NCBI GenBank assembly: GCA_965198865.1
Contig: CBDAQA010000022.1
Span: 437,941-501,940 of the forward strand
DNA length: 64,000 nt
Direction: 5' to 3'
Source: CBDAQA01 sp965198865
Lineage (GTDB): Bacteria > Planctomycetota > Phycisphaerae > Tepidisphaerales > Tepidisphaeraceae
The position numbers were made by a program, and so were the translations under genes. This document shows positions 44,218-53,374 of the stretch, one piece after another; positions within the stretch are counted from its first letter, which is position 1, and each line of letters begins with the position of its first letter. The notes below the pieces were generated by a model. It made no database searches. It saw nothing but the letters and a program-made list of their open reading frames with translations, and was not told the DNA's origin.

Positions 44218-44985
44218 ATGAACCGTTCGTCGTGCGTGTGGACCGTGTCGGCCGTGCTGGGGACCGCCGTGGCGCTGGCGGGATGTCAGGCCAAGCCCAA
44301 GCCGGTTCCACCGCCACCCCCGGCTCCGGAGATGAGCGCTGCCCAGCAGCGGGCCGCCGACACCGCCGCGTTCGGTACGGCCCTGGGCAAGTACGACGCC
44401 GACCTGGCCGGCCTGCCCGGGCACACCGAGCCCGACCACCGCGCCGCCGCCGCCGCCACGCTGGCCGACCTGAAGGACGCGCTGCGGCTGGCGTACGGGA
44501 TGAGGCCGTCGCCCGAGTTCACCAACGACCTGGCGATCCTCGACGCCGCCGCGCGGACGGTCGCCATCACCGACGTCCCCCGCGGCCGGATGGAGGCCGC
44601 CGAGAACCAGGCCCTCCACGCCGCCGTCGCCGGCCTGGGCGAGATCGGCATGCGGGTGCTGTACGACGACGCGGCCCTCCCGCCGCTGATCGACGCCGCC
44701 AACGCCAAGGCCGTCGCCGCCCGCGTCAGCCAGGGCCCGCTGCACGACGGCGACGCGACCGACGCCTTCGCCGCCATCGGCACCGCCCTGCACCAGGTCG
44801 ACGCCGGCCTGCAGGAGCGGTTCGCCAAGCCCGTCGCCGCCACCGACCCGGTCCCGCCGCCCGCGCCGGCCACGATGCCGACGCCTGCAAAGATGCCCGC
44901 GACGATGCCCGCAACGATGCCGACGACCGGGCCAGCAACCATGCCCGCGGCGATGCCGGCGTCCATGCCGACAACGATGCCCTGA
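44218..44985 (+). CDS. Lipoprotein with tandem ATMP repeat tail
   Basis: 255 residues. The signal MNRSSCVWTVSAVLGTAVAL ends in a lipobox (LAGC, Cys at about 23), so it should be a membrane-anchored lipoprotein. A Pro-rich linker and a helical Ala-rich middle domain follow without a known family. The last about 45 residues are built from Thr-Met-Pro or Ala-Met-Pro units (ATMPTPAKMPATMPATMP), seen in DNA as a GAYGCCG-rich short tandem repeat. GGGAG 7 nt before ATG 44218 fixes the start. Confidence 0.7.
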   Translation: MNRSSCVWTVSAVLGTAVALAGCQAKPKPVPPPPPAPEMSAAQQRAADTAAFGTALGKYDADLAGLPGHTEPDHRAAAAATLADLKDALRLAYGMRPSPEFTNDLAILDAAARTVAITDVPRGRMEAAENQALHAAVAGLGEIGMRVLYDDAALPPLIDAANAKAVAARVSQGPLHDGDATDAFAAIGTALHQVDAGLQERFAKPVAATDPVPPPAPATMPTPAKMPATMPATMPTTGPATMPAAMPASMPTTMP

Positions 44986-44993
44986 TCTCTCGT

Positions 44994-45033
44994 CCAAGCC
45001 GGCGTCTGAGCTGTGCCGATGACGCCGGCTTGG
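44994..45033. repeat. Short hairpin related to P2 fringe
   Basis: CCAAGCCGGCGTC (44994-45006) pairs perfectly with GACGCCGGCTTGG (45021-45033). The AAGCCGGCGTCTGAG string is the same 5' fringe as in the P2 copies at 7827 and 42806, here without the long inner arms. Confidence 0.7.
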
Positions 45034-45047
45034 GCACCCAAACCGTC

Positions 45048-45371
45048 ATGGCCTGGGTCACCCTCTGCGAGCTGTCCGAGCTGACCGACGGCCTCGGCAG
45101 GCCCGTCGACGTCGACGGCTACCGCCTGGCCGTCTTCCGCGACGGCGACGCCGTCGCCGCCCTCGACAACGCCTGCCCCCACGCCGGCGTCGCGCTCAGC
45201 GGCGGCCACGTCGACCGCGGCTGCTGTGTCTGCCCCGCCCACCTCTGGGCCTTCGACCTCACCACTGGCCAACTGCGGGGCGCCCCCGGCGTCTCGGTCG
45301 CCCGCCACCCGACCCGCCTGCTCGACTTCCACGGCAAGCGCTTCGTCCAGGCCGACCTGCCGAGCGTGTGA
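45048..45371 (+). CDS. Rieske [2Fe-2S] ferredoxin, NirD-like
   Basis: 107-residue soluble Rieske protein. The cluster ligands are Cys43/His45 (NACPHAG) and Cys62/His65 (VCPAHLW). The flanking WAFDLTTGQLRG and RHPTRLLDFHGKRFV match the small NirD/biphenyl-dioxygenase ferredoxin type. It has no partner gene nearby; NAD(P)H- or ferredoxin-linked electron transfer is the general role. The ATG at 45048 is 14 nt after a hairpin. It is followed by a long nested palindrome. Confidence 0.92.
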   Translation: MAWVTLCELSELTDGLGRPVDVDGYRLAVFRDGDAVAALDNACPHAGVALSGGHVDRGCCVCPAHLWAFDLTTGQLRGAPGVSVARHPTRLLDFHGKRFVQADLPSV

Positions 45372-45381
45372 ATCACCCCGT

Positions 45382-45621
45382 CAGAGCCCAGCGGCTCCGC
45401 CGCAGGTTCTTCCGGCGTGGCACGGACTTCCAGTCCGTGGGCGTGTACTCACGCCGGCCGGCGCGAGCCGGCACAGCAAGAGCGGAGCGTCTCACCGTTC
45501 GGACGCCGTGACGCTCCGCTCTTGCTGTGTCGATGGAGTACCACCGACCGTCATGCGTACATGACCACGGACTGGAAGTCCGTGCCACGATGAGGAACCC
45601 GCGGCGGAGCCGCTGGGCTCT
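45382..45621. repeat. About 240-bp nested palindrome (P1 outer arms around a compound element)
   Basis: Outer arms: AGAGCCCAGCGGCTCCGCCG and onward (45382-45412), mirrored by 45593-45621. Middle arms: GGCACGGACTTCCAGTCCGT (from 45418), mirrored by CCACGGACTGGAAGTCCGTG at about 45565. Inner arms: CACAGCAAGAGCGGAGCGTC, mirrored by GACGCTCCGCTCTTGCTGTG. The right half also carries the small hairpin CATGCGTACATG. The two inner layers have a relative at 58116-58312. Confidence 0.85.
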
Positions 45622-45633
45622 GATGGTTGGTCG

Positions 45634-47232
45634 TCACGCCGCCACCGCGTCCAGCGCCCGCATCCGCCGCAGCTCGGCGTCGCGGTAGCGGCGGTTCACG
45701 ATGGGGATCGACGCCGGGACGCACCATCCGGCGATCGCGCACAGCAGCAGCGGCGCCCATGCCCGCGGCGGCTCGCCGCGGCCGAGGACGGCCATCGCCC
45801 AGCCGAAGTAGACCTGGCCGAGCACGCCGACAGCGACCACGGCTGACAGCACCAAGGGCCGGCCGCGGCCCCGCCGCATCAGCGGCTCGGCGAACGCGAG
45901 TAGTCCCACGAGGCCGAACGATCCGGCGGCGGTGTCGGTGATGCGGTCGCGCGTCCACCAGGGTGGCGGGGTAGGGACGGCTGCCGCCGCCGGTTGGGTG
46001 GCGGGTCGCGGCGGGTCGTACTGGACCAGTTGCAGGTTGGAGAGCGCGACATAGCCGGTGCCGGCCACGACCAGGTTGAGCCGGACCCGCGTGGGGCGGC
46101 GGTCGCCAGCGTCAACCGACAAGGCGAAGGGTCGCTCGCCGGACCGGCCGACGATGGCCCGCATCAATCCCGAGTCGGCGAGGCCGCGGGTCACCAACGG
46201 AGCGCCAGTCTCGAAGTCGCTGACCAGTTCCAGGTAAGCGAAGCCGTTGATGCCATCCCCATCGGACGGAACCAGGTTCAACCCGTTGTAAATGACGGTG
46301 CCCGTTGCGGCGTACCGCGAGGCGGTCACGCCGGGGTCATCGACGGACAACAGCGGGATCGACCGCGACCCCGCGGCCGGCGGTTCCATCGCCCAGACTT
46401 GGAGCTTCAGCGGCGAGCCATCGAGCGAAGATACGACGGGATCGTACGCCGTTTCTCCGTCGCTCGGGGTGGGGATGTGCGGGTCGAAGTCGTTGCCGGC
46501 GAACGTGCGGATCAGGCGCGGGACCGCGCCGACGGGCGGCCATGCGGGCGAGGGTTGGTGGGTCGGCTGAGTCGTCGGGGGCAGCGTCCCGTCTCCGTGG
46601 GCGATGCGGAGTTCCTCGACCGTCGTCCGCAAACCATCGTTCGCCAGCCGGCCCACGTCCGGGAGCAGGAGGCGCAACTGGAATCGGCCCGGCGGATGGG
46701 CCGCGTCGAACGTGATGGGCAACCGAACGGTTTGCGGCCGGGTCAGGGCGATCGCCGCGCGTACCAAAACCTTGGCGCCACCGCCGGGCGTGACCGAGAG
46801 CAGTTCCGCTCGCACGGGATGGTCACCGTAGGTGTCGGGGGGCCAATGGTCGGTGTTCTGGTTGTACCGACTGACGCCCATCCGCCCGATCACCGCGTCA
46901 CCCGACGCCAGCCCAGCCGGCGGCGGGACGTCGAATAGCAGGACGACTTTGGCGACGGCCGGGTCATCGGCGTCCACGTCGGCCGGGCCGGTGGTGGCCG
47001 GCGCATGGGCATCGTGTAGATGAGGCATGGTGTACACCATGACGGCCGAGTGGTCCGATCCGCCGTAGAGCGGCGTGGCCGAGATGTCCCATCCCGGCTC
47101 GGCGGCGGCCGTGGCCGCAGCCCCGATGTCGACGGCGTTGAACGACCGGAAGACGCGGGTCTCCGCCGCGGCAACGGCCGGCCACGCAAACGCGAACGCC
47201 ACGGTTCCGACGACCCAACGGTAACGACGCAT
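45634..47232 (-). CDS. Exported protein with C-terminal membrane helices, unknown function
   Basis: 532 residues. Signal peptide MRRYRWVVGTVAFAFAWPAV (AAA site near 24). A long extracytoplasmic beta-rich region follows, with repeated LRLLLPDVG and LQVWAMEPP type strands. A Pro/Thr-rich linker (TQPAAAAVPTPPPWW) leads to a C-terminal block of three helices: FGLVGLLAFAEP, PLVLSAVVAVGVLGQ and WAPLLLCAIAGWCV. No named family. AAAGGGGA upstream supports ATG 47232. It is downstream of and parallel to a DUF2089-type regulator, which may control it. Confidence 0.65.
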   Translation of the reverse strand: MRRYRWVVGTVAFAFAWPAVAAAETRVFRSFNAVDIGAAATAAAEPGWDISATPLYGGSDHSAVMVYTMPHLHDAHAPATTGPADVDADDPAVAKVVLLFDVPPPAGLASGDAVIGRMGVSRYNQNTDHWPPDTYGDHPVRAELLSVTPGGGAKVLVRAAIALTRPQTVRLPITFDAAHPPGRFQLRLLLPDVGRLANDGLRTTVEELRIAHGDGTLPPTTQPTHQPSPAWPPVGAVPRLIRTFAGNDFDPHIPTPSDGETAYDPVVSSLDGSPLKLQVWAMEPPAAGSRSIPLLSVDDPGVTASRYAATGTVIYNGLNLVPSDGDGINGFAYLELVSDFETGAPLVTRGLADSGLMRAIVGRSGERPFALSVDAGDRRPTRVRLNLVVAGTGYVALSNLQLVQYDPPRPATQPAAAAVPTPPPWWTRDRITDTAAGSFGLVGLLAFAEPLMRRGRGRPLVLSAVVAVGVLGQVYFGWAMAVLGRGEPPRAWAPLLLCAIAGWCVPASIPIVNRRYRDAELRRMRALDAVAA

Positions 47233-47276
47233 AGCGCGTCCCCTTTCTCGAAACGGTCCGTCTGCCGACCGGCGCA

Positions 47277-47404
47277 TTTAGCCCTGGGTGAACACACCCG
47301 GGTTTGTGCGGAAATTCGCGGCTGGTTCCCCACGCGATTCACGACTTGCGAGTCGCGACCCGCGTTCGCCACGCAAACCCCGGTGTGTTCACCCGGGGCT
47401 AAAT
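47277..47404. repeat. Palindrome of the ATTTAGCCC...GGGCTAAAT family (P9) that invades a gene end
   Basis: The left arm begins ATTTAGCCCTGGGTGAACAC (47277) and reaches TTTGTGCG. The right arm CGCAAACCCCGGTGTGTTCA and onward ends GGGCTAAAT at about 47404. Arms are about 33 bp with few mismatches; between them GCGATTC-ACGACTTGCG-AGTCGCG forms a second small hairpin. The right arm encodes the last residues and stop of the DUF2089 gene. Confidence 0.85.
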
Positions 47405-47745
47405 GGGGCCTTGGGTCTGTCCATCGTTGCCGGCGTGTCAGCCTTGGCGACCAAGTCGCGCTCATGCGCGGTCATCAGTGCTTTCATCGCAGATGCATCC
47501 AGTTTGCCGTCGGCGTAGAGCGTGAGGACGGTCCGGCCGAAGTGGTCGGCCTCGCGGTGGCGGTCGAGCAGCTTCACCTTCTCGATCAACCGGTCGAGGC
47601 GGACGCGGATCGTGGGGTAGCTGACGCCGTAGGCGGCGGCGACGTCCTTCAGGGAGCCCGACGCCAGGAGGAACCGCCGGAGGAATGCGGCGTCCTCGTC
47701 CGACAACGCGTCGATCCATCGGTCCTCAGGCGGACGAGGGAACAT
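47389..47745 (-). CDS. DUF2089-type HTH transcription regulator
   Basis: 118 residues. The core (about 14-65) reads LSDEDAAFLRRFLLASGSLK followed by DVAAAYGVSYPTIRVRLDRL, the DUF2089 helix-turn-helix arrangement, lacking the N-terminal zinc ribbon. The C-terminal half is helical and acidic. The final SPG and stop codon are read from the P9 palindrome. It probably controls itself and the exported membrane protein downstream on the same strand. Confidence 0.78.
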   Translation of the reverse strand: MFPRPPEDRWIDALSDEDAAFLRRFLLASGSLKDVAAAYGVSYPTIRVRLDRLIEKVKLLDRHREADHFGRTVLTLYADGKLDASAMKALMTAHERDLVAKADTPATMDRPKAPFSPG

Positions 47746-47851
47746 CTTTGGACTTTAACAAAACGAAAGTAGGATTTCAATATGTTAAAGGACAGTGGCG
47801 CATTGTGGCGCGGGATGGCGCAGGGCGGGCGCGGCGGTAAGATGTCGGGCG

Positions 47852-48580
47852 ATGGCACGGAGCTGGCAATACCCGCGGTGGCGGCGGATCGTGGTGCAGG
47901 TGATCCTGTGGGTCGTGCTGGGCGCGACGCTGGCCGTCGCGCAGCTGGTGGTGCGGCACCGGCGGCTGGTGGGGTCGGTCGAGCTGTCGGCCGTGCGGAC
48001 GGTCGACCTGCCGGGCGGCGTGGTGGTGGGCGTGCGGCTGCCCAAGGGGTGGCAGGTGGAGCGCGATCCGGGCGAGCACCCGGGCGACCCCGACGCGCCG
48101 CAGGAGTTCCGGGCGGCGGAGCCGGCGGGGGGCGTGGGGGGGACGGCCGACCCCGAGGGCGGCGACTTCGGGCGGGAGCTGGTCGTGCGGTTCGACCCGC
48201 TGCTGGCGCGGGTGTCGGCGCAGGTCTACCTGCAGCGCATGGGCAACGAGGCGCACCGGGTCGCGTTGCCGGGGGGCGACGGCGGGCCGATGCCGGTAGC
48301 CGGGGTGGAGGGGTGCTGGGCGGTGTTCGCCGAGCCGGCGCGGCTCGTGCTGGGTCAGGAGGCGATGTACCACCCGACGTACATCGCGGTGGGCGTGGTG
48401 CCCGCGGGGCCGGCCACGCCGGGGCCTGTAGCCGTGACCGTGCTGCTGGCGTGCCCGCCCGGCGATGGCGACGCGCGGGGCGACCGCGACCTGCTGCGGC
48501 GGCTGGCGGCGGCGGTCACGGTGGACGTCGACCGGGCCCCGGCCGTGCCCACCATCCACCCGCCGGAGACGGTCCGATAA
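47852..48580 (+). CDS. Hypothetical membrane-anchored protein
   Basis: 242 residues: a basic start (MARSWQYPRWRR), one helix (IVVQVILWVVLGATLAVAQL), and a beta-rich soluble part with GVRLPKGWQVERDPGEHP, FRAAEP and a CWAVFAEPARLV block. The pattern recalls bacterial proteins in which a PsbP/DUF1795-like domain follows a helix, but similarity is too weak to name. It is divergent from the DUF2089 gene and followed after about 110 nt by the TPR protein. Confidence 0.6.
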   Translation: MARSWQYPRWRRIVVQVILWVVLGATLAVAQLVVRHRRLVGSVELSAVRTVDLPGGVVVGVRLPKGWQVERDPGEHPGDPDAPQEFRAAEPAGGVGGTADPEGGDFGRELVVRFDPLLARVSAQVYLQRMGNEAHRVALPGGDGGPMPVAGVEGCWAVFAEPARLVLGQEAMYHPTYIAVGVVPAGPATPGPVAVTVLLACPPGDGDARGDRDLLRRLAAAVTVDVDRAPAVPTIHPPETVR

Positions 48581-48690
48581 GATCGACCGGGAACATTTGG
48601 CTGCCCGCGGCGTCAAATCGTCGGTATGATCTTTGCGATACAGAGGTGTGGGCGCATCAGCCCCGTAAAACTCACAGTGAAGGTGCTCGC

Positions 48691-50622
48691 ATGAAAACCC
48701 TGAACGCTCCTCCCCTGAACCGCTCGTCGACCCAGCGGCTGGCCGTTGCGGCCACCGGCGTGGCGGTGGCGCTGTTGGCGGCGGCATCACCGGCGCGGGC
48801 GCAGTTCCGCGTTGGTGCCGATGGTCATGCGAACGACGTGAACAACCGGCTCGGCAGCGGCGGGTACAACTCGGGCAGCGACGCCAGCTACCGATCGGCG
48901 TCGAACGGTCAGATCGTCACCGGCAACGTGACGGGGCTAGGATACTTCCACGGGGCAACCAACGGCGAGTTCGACAACAACGTCTTCCAGGGCGGGGTGC
49001 AGAACGGGTCGGTCGACGCGTTCACGCGGATCTCGGCCCCGGTCAACTATGCCGCCCCGTCGAACGGGCAGTCGGTCTACACGCCCTACTACAACCAGCA
49101 GAGCTACGTGGGGCAGTCGAACAACTACGTGCCGACGGCGAACGGCGTGGGGCTGATCGCGGCGCCGACCAAGAGCGCGCTGACGCCCGACCCGGGCGAC
49201 GTGCGGCTGCAGAACCTGAACAACGCGCCGCTGGACCAGAACGGGTTCAACCTGCCGACGCCGGGCTCGCTGAACGGGCCGGGCCCGGTGAACAACGTCG
49301 GCGACCAGGCGATCTACTCGCAGTCGTCGCTGTACGGCGTGCGGCAGATGCAGGCGGGCGACCAGACCGACGCGCAGCCGTCGACGAACATGTTCGACCA
49401 GCGGAACAACGGCATCGGCCGGCCGGGGTCGCGGATGGACGCGTCGAAGATCAGCCAGATGCAGCAGGAGCTGCGCTCGGCCTCGACGCCCGACGCCAAG
49501 GAGACCGACGCGGCGTCCGACACGGCGGACCTGAACAAGACGATGAACCCCGGCGTGTCGGCGACCCTGAGCCAGCCGGGCCAAGCGGGTCAGGGGCAGC
49601 CTGGACAGGGTGGCCAGCCGGGGCAGGCGGGCGATCCGAACGCGGTGACGGGGACGCAGCTGACGGGCACGTCGGTGGCGGCGGCGCGGGTGCCGTCGTC
49701 GATCAACACGCCCTACAGTACGCAGCAGAACAACCTGCTGATCCCGGCCAACCAGCAGAGCAAGCAGATCAAGGAGCTTGAGCGCCGGTTCTCGGCCAGC
49801 ACGCCGCACCCCACGGTCGAGCAGCAGGCGAACCAGAACAACCGCGTCCTGCTGGCGCTGCGGGCCGCGAAGGATGCCAAGATCAAGGCGGCCGCCGGCG
49901 GTGGCAGCGACGCCGACAGGCCCGCGCCGGCCGGGAACGGCGGCAGCAACAACGGCGGGTCGGTCGGTGGCCCCAGCGGTGGCGCAACGCCAGCGGGGCC
50001 GACCGGCAAGGGCGGCATCACGACGACCGACCACCCGCAGGCGGACGCGAAGGCGGACCTGCCGTCGGTGGTGCGCGACCCCGCCGCCGCCGAGCCGGTG
50101 GGGAACCCGGACTCGCCGTTCGTCATCACCAGCTTGGCCACCGGCATCAAGGCGCCGGGCCTGTCGAAGCTGCTGCGCGATGCCGAGGGGCAGATGCGGT
50201 CGGGCCAGTTCTCGCAGTCGGTCGACACGTACGACAACGCGGCTGAGGTGGCCCCGACCAACCCGTTCGTGCCGCTGGGCCGCGGGTTCGCCGAACTGGG
50301 CGCGAGCTATTACGGCAAGGCCGAGACCGACCTGACGCGGGCGATCCTGAACGAGCCGGCGCTGTTGGCCGCCCAGTACGACCTCAAGGGGTTCCTGGGT
50401 GCCGACCGGCTGAAGTTCGTGGAGAAGGACCTGACCGAGACCGGCGCGACGGAGCAGACCGCCCGGCCGTTCCTGCTGCTGGCCTACATCCACCACAACG
50501 CCGGGGCGGACGACACGACAGTGACGGCGAAGGACCTGGACACCGCCGCCCAGCGCGGGGCCAACCCGCGGCTGATCGAGCTGATGCGCGAGGCGTGGAA
50601 CCTGAAGACGCCGGGGAAGTGA
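48691..50622 (+). CDS. Exported Asn/Gln/Gly-rich protein with C-terminal TPR-like region
   Basis: 643 residues with a signal peptide (RLAVAATGVAVALLAAASPA, cut near ARAQ). A long low-complexity middle (about 30-450) is rich in Asn, Gln, Gly and Ser, with a GQAGQGQPGQGGQPGQAG repeat. A helical C-terminal domain (SKLLRDAEGQMRSGQFSQSV, GFAELGASYYGKAETDLTRA, about 480-600) resembles TPR units. It is likely a surface or extracellular matrix component. AAGGTG lies 7 nt before ATG 48691. Confidence 0.72.
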   Translation: MKTLNAPPLNRSSTQRLAVAATGVAVALLAAASPARAQFRVGADGHANDVNNRLGSGGYNSGSDASYRSASNGQIVTGNVTGLGYFHGATNGEFDNNVFQGGVQNGSVDAFTRISAPVNYAAPSNGQSVYTPYYNQQSYVGQSNNYVPTANGVGLIAAPTKSALTPDPGDVRLQNLNNAPLDQNGFNLPTPGSLNGPGPVNNVGDQAIYSQSSLYGVRQMQAGDQTDAQPSTNMFDQRNNGIGRPGSRMDASKISQMQQELRSASTPDAKETDAASDTADLNKTMNPGVSATLSQPGQAGQGQPGQGGQPGQAGDPNAVTGTQLTGTSVAAARVPSSINTPYSTQQNNLLIPANQQSKQIKELERRFSASTPHPTVEQQANQNNRVLLALRAAKDAKIKAAAGGGSDADRPAPAGNGGSNNGGSVGGPSGGATPAGPTGKGGITTTDHPQADAKADLPSVVRDPAAAEPVGNPDSPFVITSLATGIKAPGLSKLLRDAEGQMRSGQFSQSVDTYDNAAEVAPTNPFVPLGRGFAELGASYYGKAETDLTRAILNEPALLAAQYDLKGFLGADRLKFVEKDLTETGATEQTARPFLLLAYIHHNAGADDTTVTAKDLDTAAQRGANPRLIELMREAWNLKTPGK

Positions 50623-50676
50623 AGGCGGACTTCTAGGGAAGGGCGGGCTTCCAGGAACGTAGCCCGGCTTTTGTCC

Positions 50677-51792
50677 TTACGCGGTCCAATCTCGAGCGAC
50701 CTGCGCGCACGCCCGTCGCAACAAGCGGCGGGCATCCGCTTTTGCTTGTTCGCTCGTGGTGGTCGTGTCCACGAGTGAAACCGCGCGGGTGATCCTCGCA
50801 GGCAACGGCGTCCCCTTGGCGATCGACCCCGCGATGGCGATGCAGCGCACGCTGGCGGCAGCGCACAGCCGCCCGACGCCGGCGACGACCTTGCCGCCGG
50901 CGGTGGTGGCGTCGAGCTGGCCCTCACCGGTGAGGCACAGGTCGGCTTGGCGCACCCGATCGGCAAGCGATACCGCTTCGGCGATCGCGTCGAAACCGCT
51001 GCGGAGCGTCCCGCCGAAGTAGGCGGCGATGGCGAAGCCGAGGCCGCCGGCGGCGCCGCCTCCAGGGTGTTGTGCGTCCTCGGGGTGGTGCTGCGCGAGG
51101 CGCTGCAGTTGGTTCTCGAGCCAGTCGATTGTGTCCGCCGATGCGCCCTTCTGCGGGCCGAAGGTGCGGGCGGCACCGGTGGGTCCAATCAGGGGGTTGA
51201 TCACGTCGCAGAGGCCGATGATCTCGACGCCGTTGGTGACCTCGCCGCGGCCGTGCTTGACCATCAGCACCCGCTCGAGGTCGCGGCCGCAGAGGGGGTC
51301 GGTGGGGCTGGTGGGCTCGCCGTCGACGGTGAGAATGGTGAATCGGCAGGCCTGCGCGCAGCCGATGCCGCCGTCGACGGTGCCGCTGCCACCTAGGGCG
51401 ACGAGGACGCGGCGGGCGCCGGCCGCCACGGCGGCGGCGATCAGTTGACCGGTGCCGAAGGTGGTGGTGCGGAGCGGGTCGCGGTCGTCCGGGCGCAGCA
51501 GGGCGAGGCCGCTGGCGGCGGCCATCTCGACAACGGCCGACCCGTCGGGCAGGCGGACGTACGAGGCGTTGACTGACCGTTCGGGCAGGGGGCCGACCAC
51601 GCGGCAGGGGATGCGCTGACCGCCGAGCGCGGCGAGCAGCACGTCAGCGGTCCCGTCACCGCCGTCGGCCAAGGGGCAGAGGTCAACGTGTGCGGAGGGA
51701 GCGGCGTCATGGACGCCCTCGGCCAGGGCCGCGGCGGCCTCGGCAGCGGTGAGCGTGCCCTTGAACTTGTCGGGGGCGATCAGGACTCGCAT
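50677..51792 (-). CDS. Glycerate kinase, GlxK/GarK type
   Basis: Phosphorylates D-glycerate, feeding lower glycolysis. 371 residues starting MRVLIAPDKFKGTLTAAEAA. Family blocks: CPLADGGDGTADVL, LGGSGTVDGGIGCAQA (the GGSATNDGG-like nucleotide loop), LCDVINPLIGPTGAA, FGPQKGAS and LTGEGQLDATT. Whether the product is 2- or 3-phosphoglycerate is not decided by sequence alone. ATG 51792 is conserved; the eight codons upstream are not. The downstream side converges with the TPR protein. Confidence 0.94.
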   Translation of the reverse strand: MRVLIAPDKFKGTLTAAEAAAALAEGVHDAAPSAHVDLCPLADGGDGTADVLLAALGGQRIPCRVVGPLPERSVNASYVRLPDGSAVVEMAAASGLALLRPDDRDPLRTTTFGTGQLIAAAVAAGARRVLVALGGSGTVDGGIGCAQACRFTILTVDGEPTSPTDPLCGRDLERVLMVKHGRGEVTNGVEIIGLCDVINPLIGPTGAARTFGPQKGASADTIDWLENQLQRLAQHHPEDAQHPGGGAAGGLGFAIAAYFGGTLRSGFDAIAEAVSLADRVRQADLCLTGEGQLDATTAGGKVVAGVGRLCAAASVRCIAIAGSIAKGTPLPARITRAVSLVDTTTTSEQAKADARRLLRRACAQVARDWTA

Positions 51793-51866
51793 GAGCTGCC
51801 AGAACCATCCGAGCAAGCGGGCCCGATCGCCCCGCCGTCATGCGGCGGCCGATCGCGTTCGGCGGT

Positions 51867-53283
51867 TCAAAACTTCAGCATCACGTACCCCAGTTGCGTC
51901 CCGCGGATGACCCAGACGCGGGCCTGGCCGGACTGGGGGAGGCGGACGGCGAGGGCGCCGAAGTCGTCGAGGGTGCTGAGGCGGACGCGGCCGAACTGGA
52001 CGAGGATGTCCGCCGGGCTGGAGCAGGGCCTTGGCGGCGGGGGTGTCGCGGTCGACGCCGGTCACGAACAGGCCGTCCTCCTGGGCCAGGTGGTACTTGT
52101 CGGCGAGCATGGGCGTGACCGGCTCGATCGACAGGCCAAACCGCTGGCGGGCCTGGACGACGGCGTCGGGCAGGGGGGTGGCCTTGGTGGTCAGCCGCTG
52201 CGTTTGGCCGTCGGCCCAGGTGACGTTGAACGGTTGGCCAGGCCGCAATCCCAGCAGTTGGGCGTAGGCGTCGACGATGTCGGTGGGGCGGTGGCCATCG
52301 AGGGCGGCGACGTCGACCGAGTGCTCGCCGGTGGTCACGAGGCGGGTGACGACGGTGGCCGGCTCGATCACGCTGCGACGCTCGGCCAGGCGCAGGGGGA
52401 CGTCGACCTTGGACACCTGCGACGGGTTCATCAGCTCGGGGATCAGGTCGCGCAGGCGGTCGATGGGGATGGCGAAACCGATGTTCTGAGCGTCGGAGCG
52501 GATGGCGGTGTTGATGCCGATGACGGCCCCGTAGGCGTTGAGCAGCGGCCCGCCGCTGTTGCCGGGGTTGATGGCGGCGTCGGTCTGGATCAGGTCGCGG
52601 AGGGCGGCGCCCTCGCCGTGGACGGGCGGTTGCTGCTGGGCGGGCGGGCCCTCGCTATTGGGGTTGATGTCGCGGTGCAGGGCCGAGACGATCCCGGTGC
52701 TGACGCTGTGGCTGAGGCCCAGCGGGTTGCCGACGGCGATGACCGGCTCGCCGATCATCAGGTCGCCGCTCTCGCCCATCGCCAGCGTCGGCAGGGGGGT
52801 GGGGGAGTGGATGTGCAGCACGGCCAGGTCGGCGTCGGGGTCGGCGCCGACCACGTCGGCGGCCAGGGTGCGGCCGTCGGCCAGCTCGACGCTGATCTGG
52901 CGGGCCTGGTCGATCACGTGGTTGTTGGTCACCACGTAGCCGTCGCGGTGGACGATGAACCCGCTGCCGAGCGAGTTGGCCGGCACCTGCACGACCTGGG
53001 CGTCGAACTGCCAGAACCCGTTCATGCGGGTGACCAGCTTCTTGGCCGAGATGTTGACGACCGCGTCCTTGGTCTGCTGGACGACCTGGACGGTGACCGT
53101 GCGGCGGAGGTTGATGCCGGTGGGCATCGCGAGGCTATCGACGGCGGCGGCGGCGGGGGATGGCGACGGCGCGGCCGGGTCGGCGGCGGCGGGGCGGCCG
53201 GCCATGGAAGACCAGGCCGTCGCCATCACGGCGGCAGCCAACCCACACACGGTCACCGGCACCCAGGCGGCTCGCGGTCGCAT
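51867..53283 (-). CDS. DegP/HtrA-type serine protease, frameshifted near the C-terminus
   Basis: Periplasmic trypsin-like protease with signal anchor (about 8-30). The catalytic triad is present: His122 (VVTNNHVID), Asp152 (DADLAVL) and Ser243 (NPGNSGGPL). A single PDZ-like region starts near residue 345. In the read sequence the PDZ breaks at LLQPGG, after which the frame is nonsense to 51838. Removing one G from the run at 52010-52016 restores DILVQFGRVRLSTLDD and VWVIRGTQLGYVMLKF up to a stop at 51867. It is therefore a +1 indel, either real or a sequencing error. Start ATG 53283 has GGAGGA 7 nt upstream. Confidence 0.88.
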
Positions 53284-53374
53284 CACGTCGTCCTCCAGAC
53301 CGTCGCATTGTACGGATCGGCTGGGCCCGGGGGAAAAGTGGCTGGAAAGTTCCCGATGCCGACGAAACGGGATG

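Noticed and set aside
45373..45588. Short ORF on the minus strand over the nested palindrome
   Set aside because: It is the translated repeat itself, with TDWKSV type peptide; it has no coding signal.
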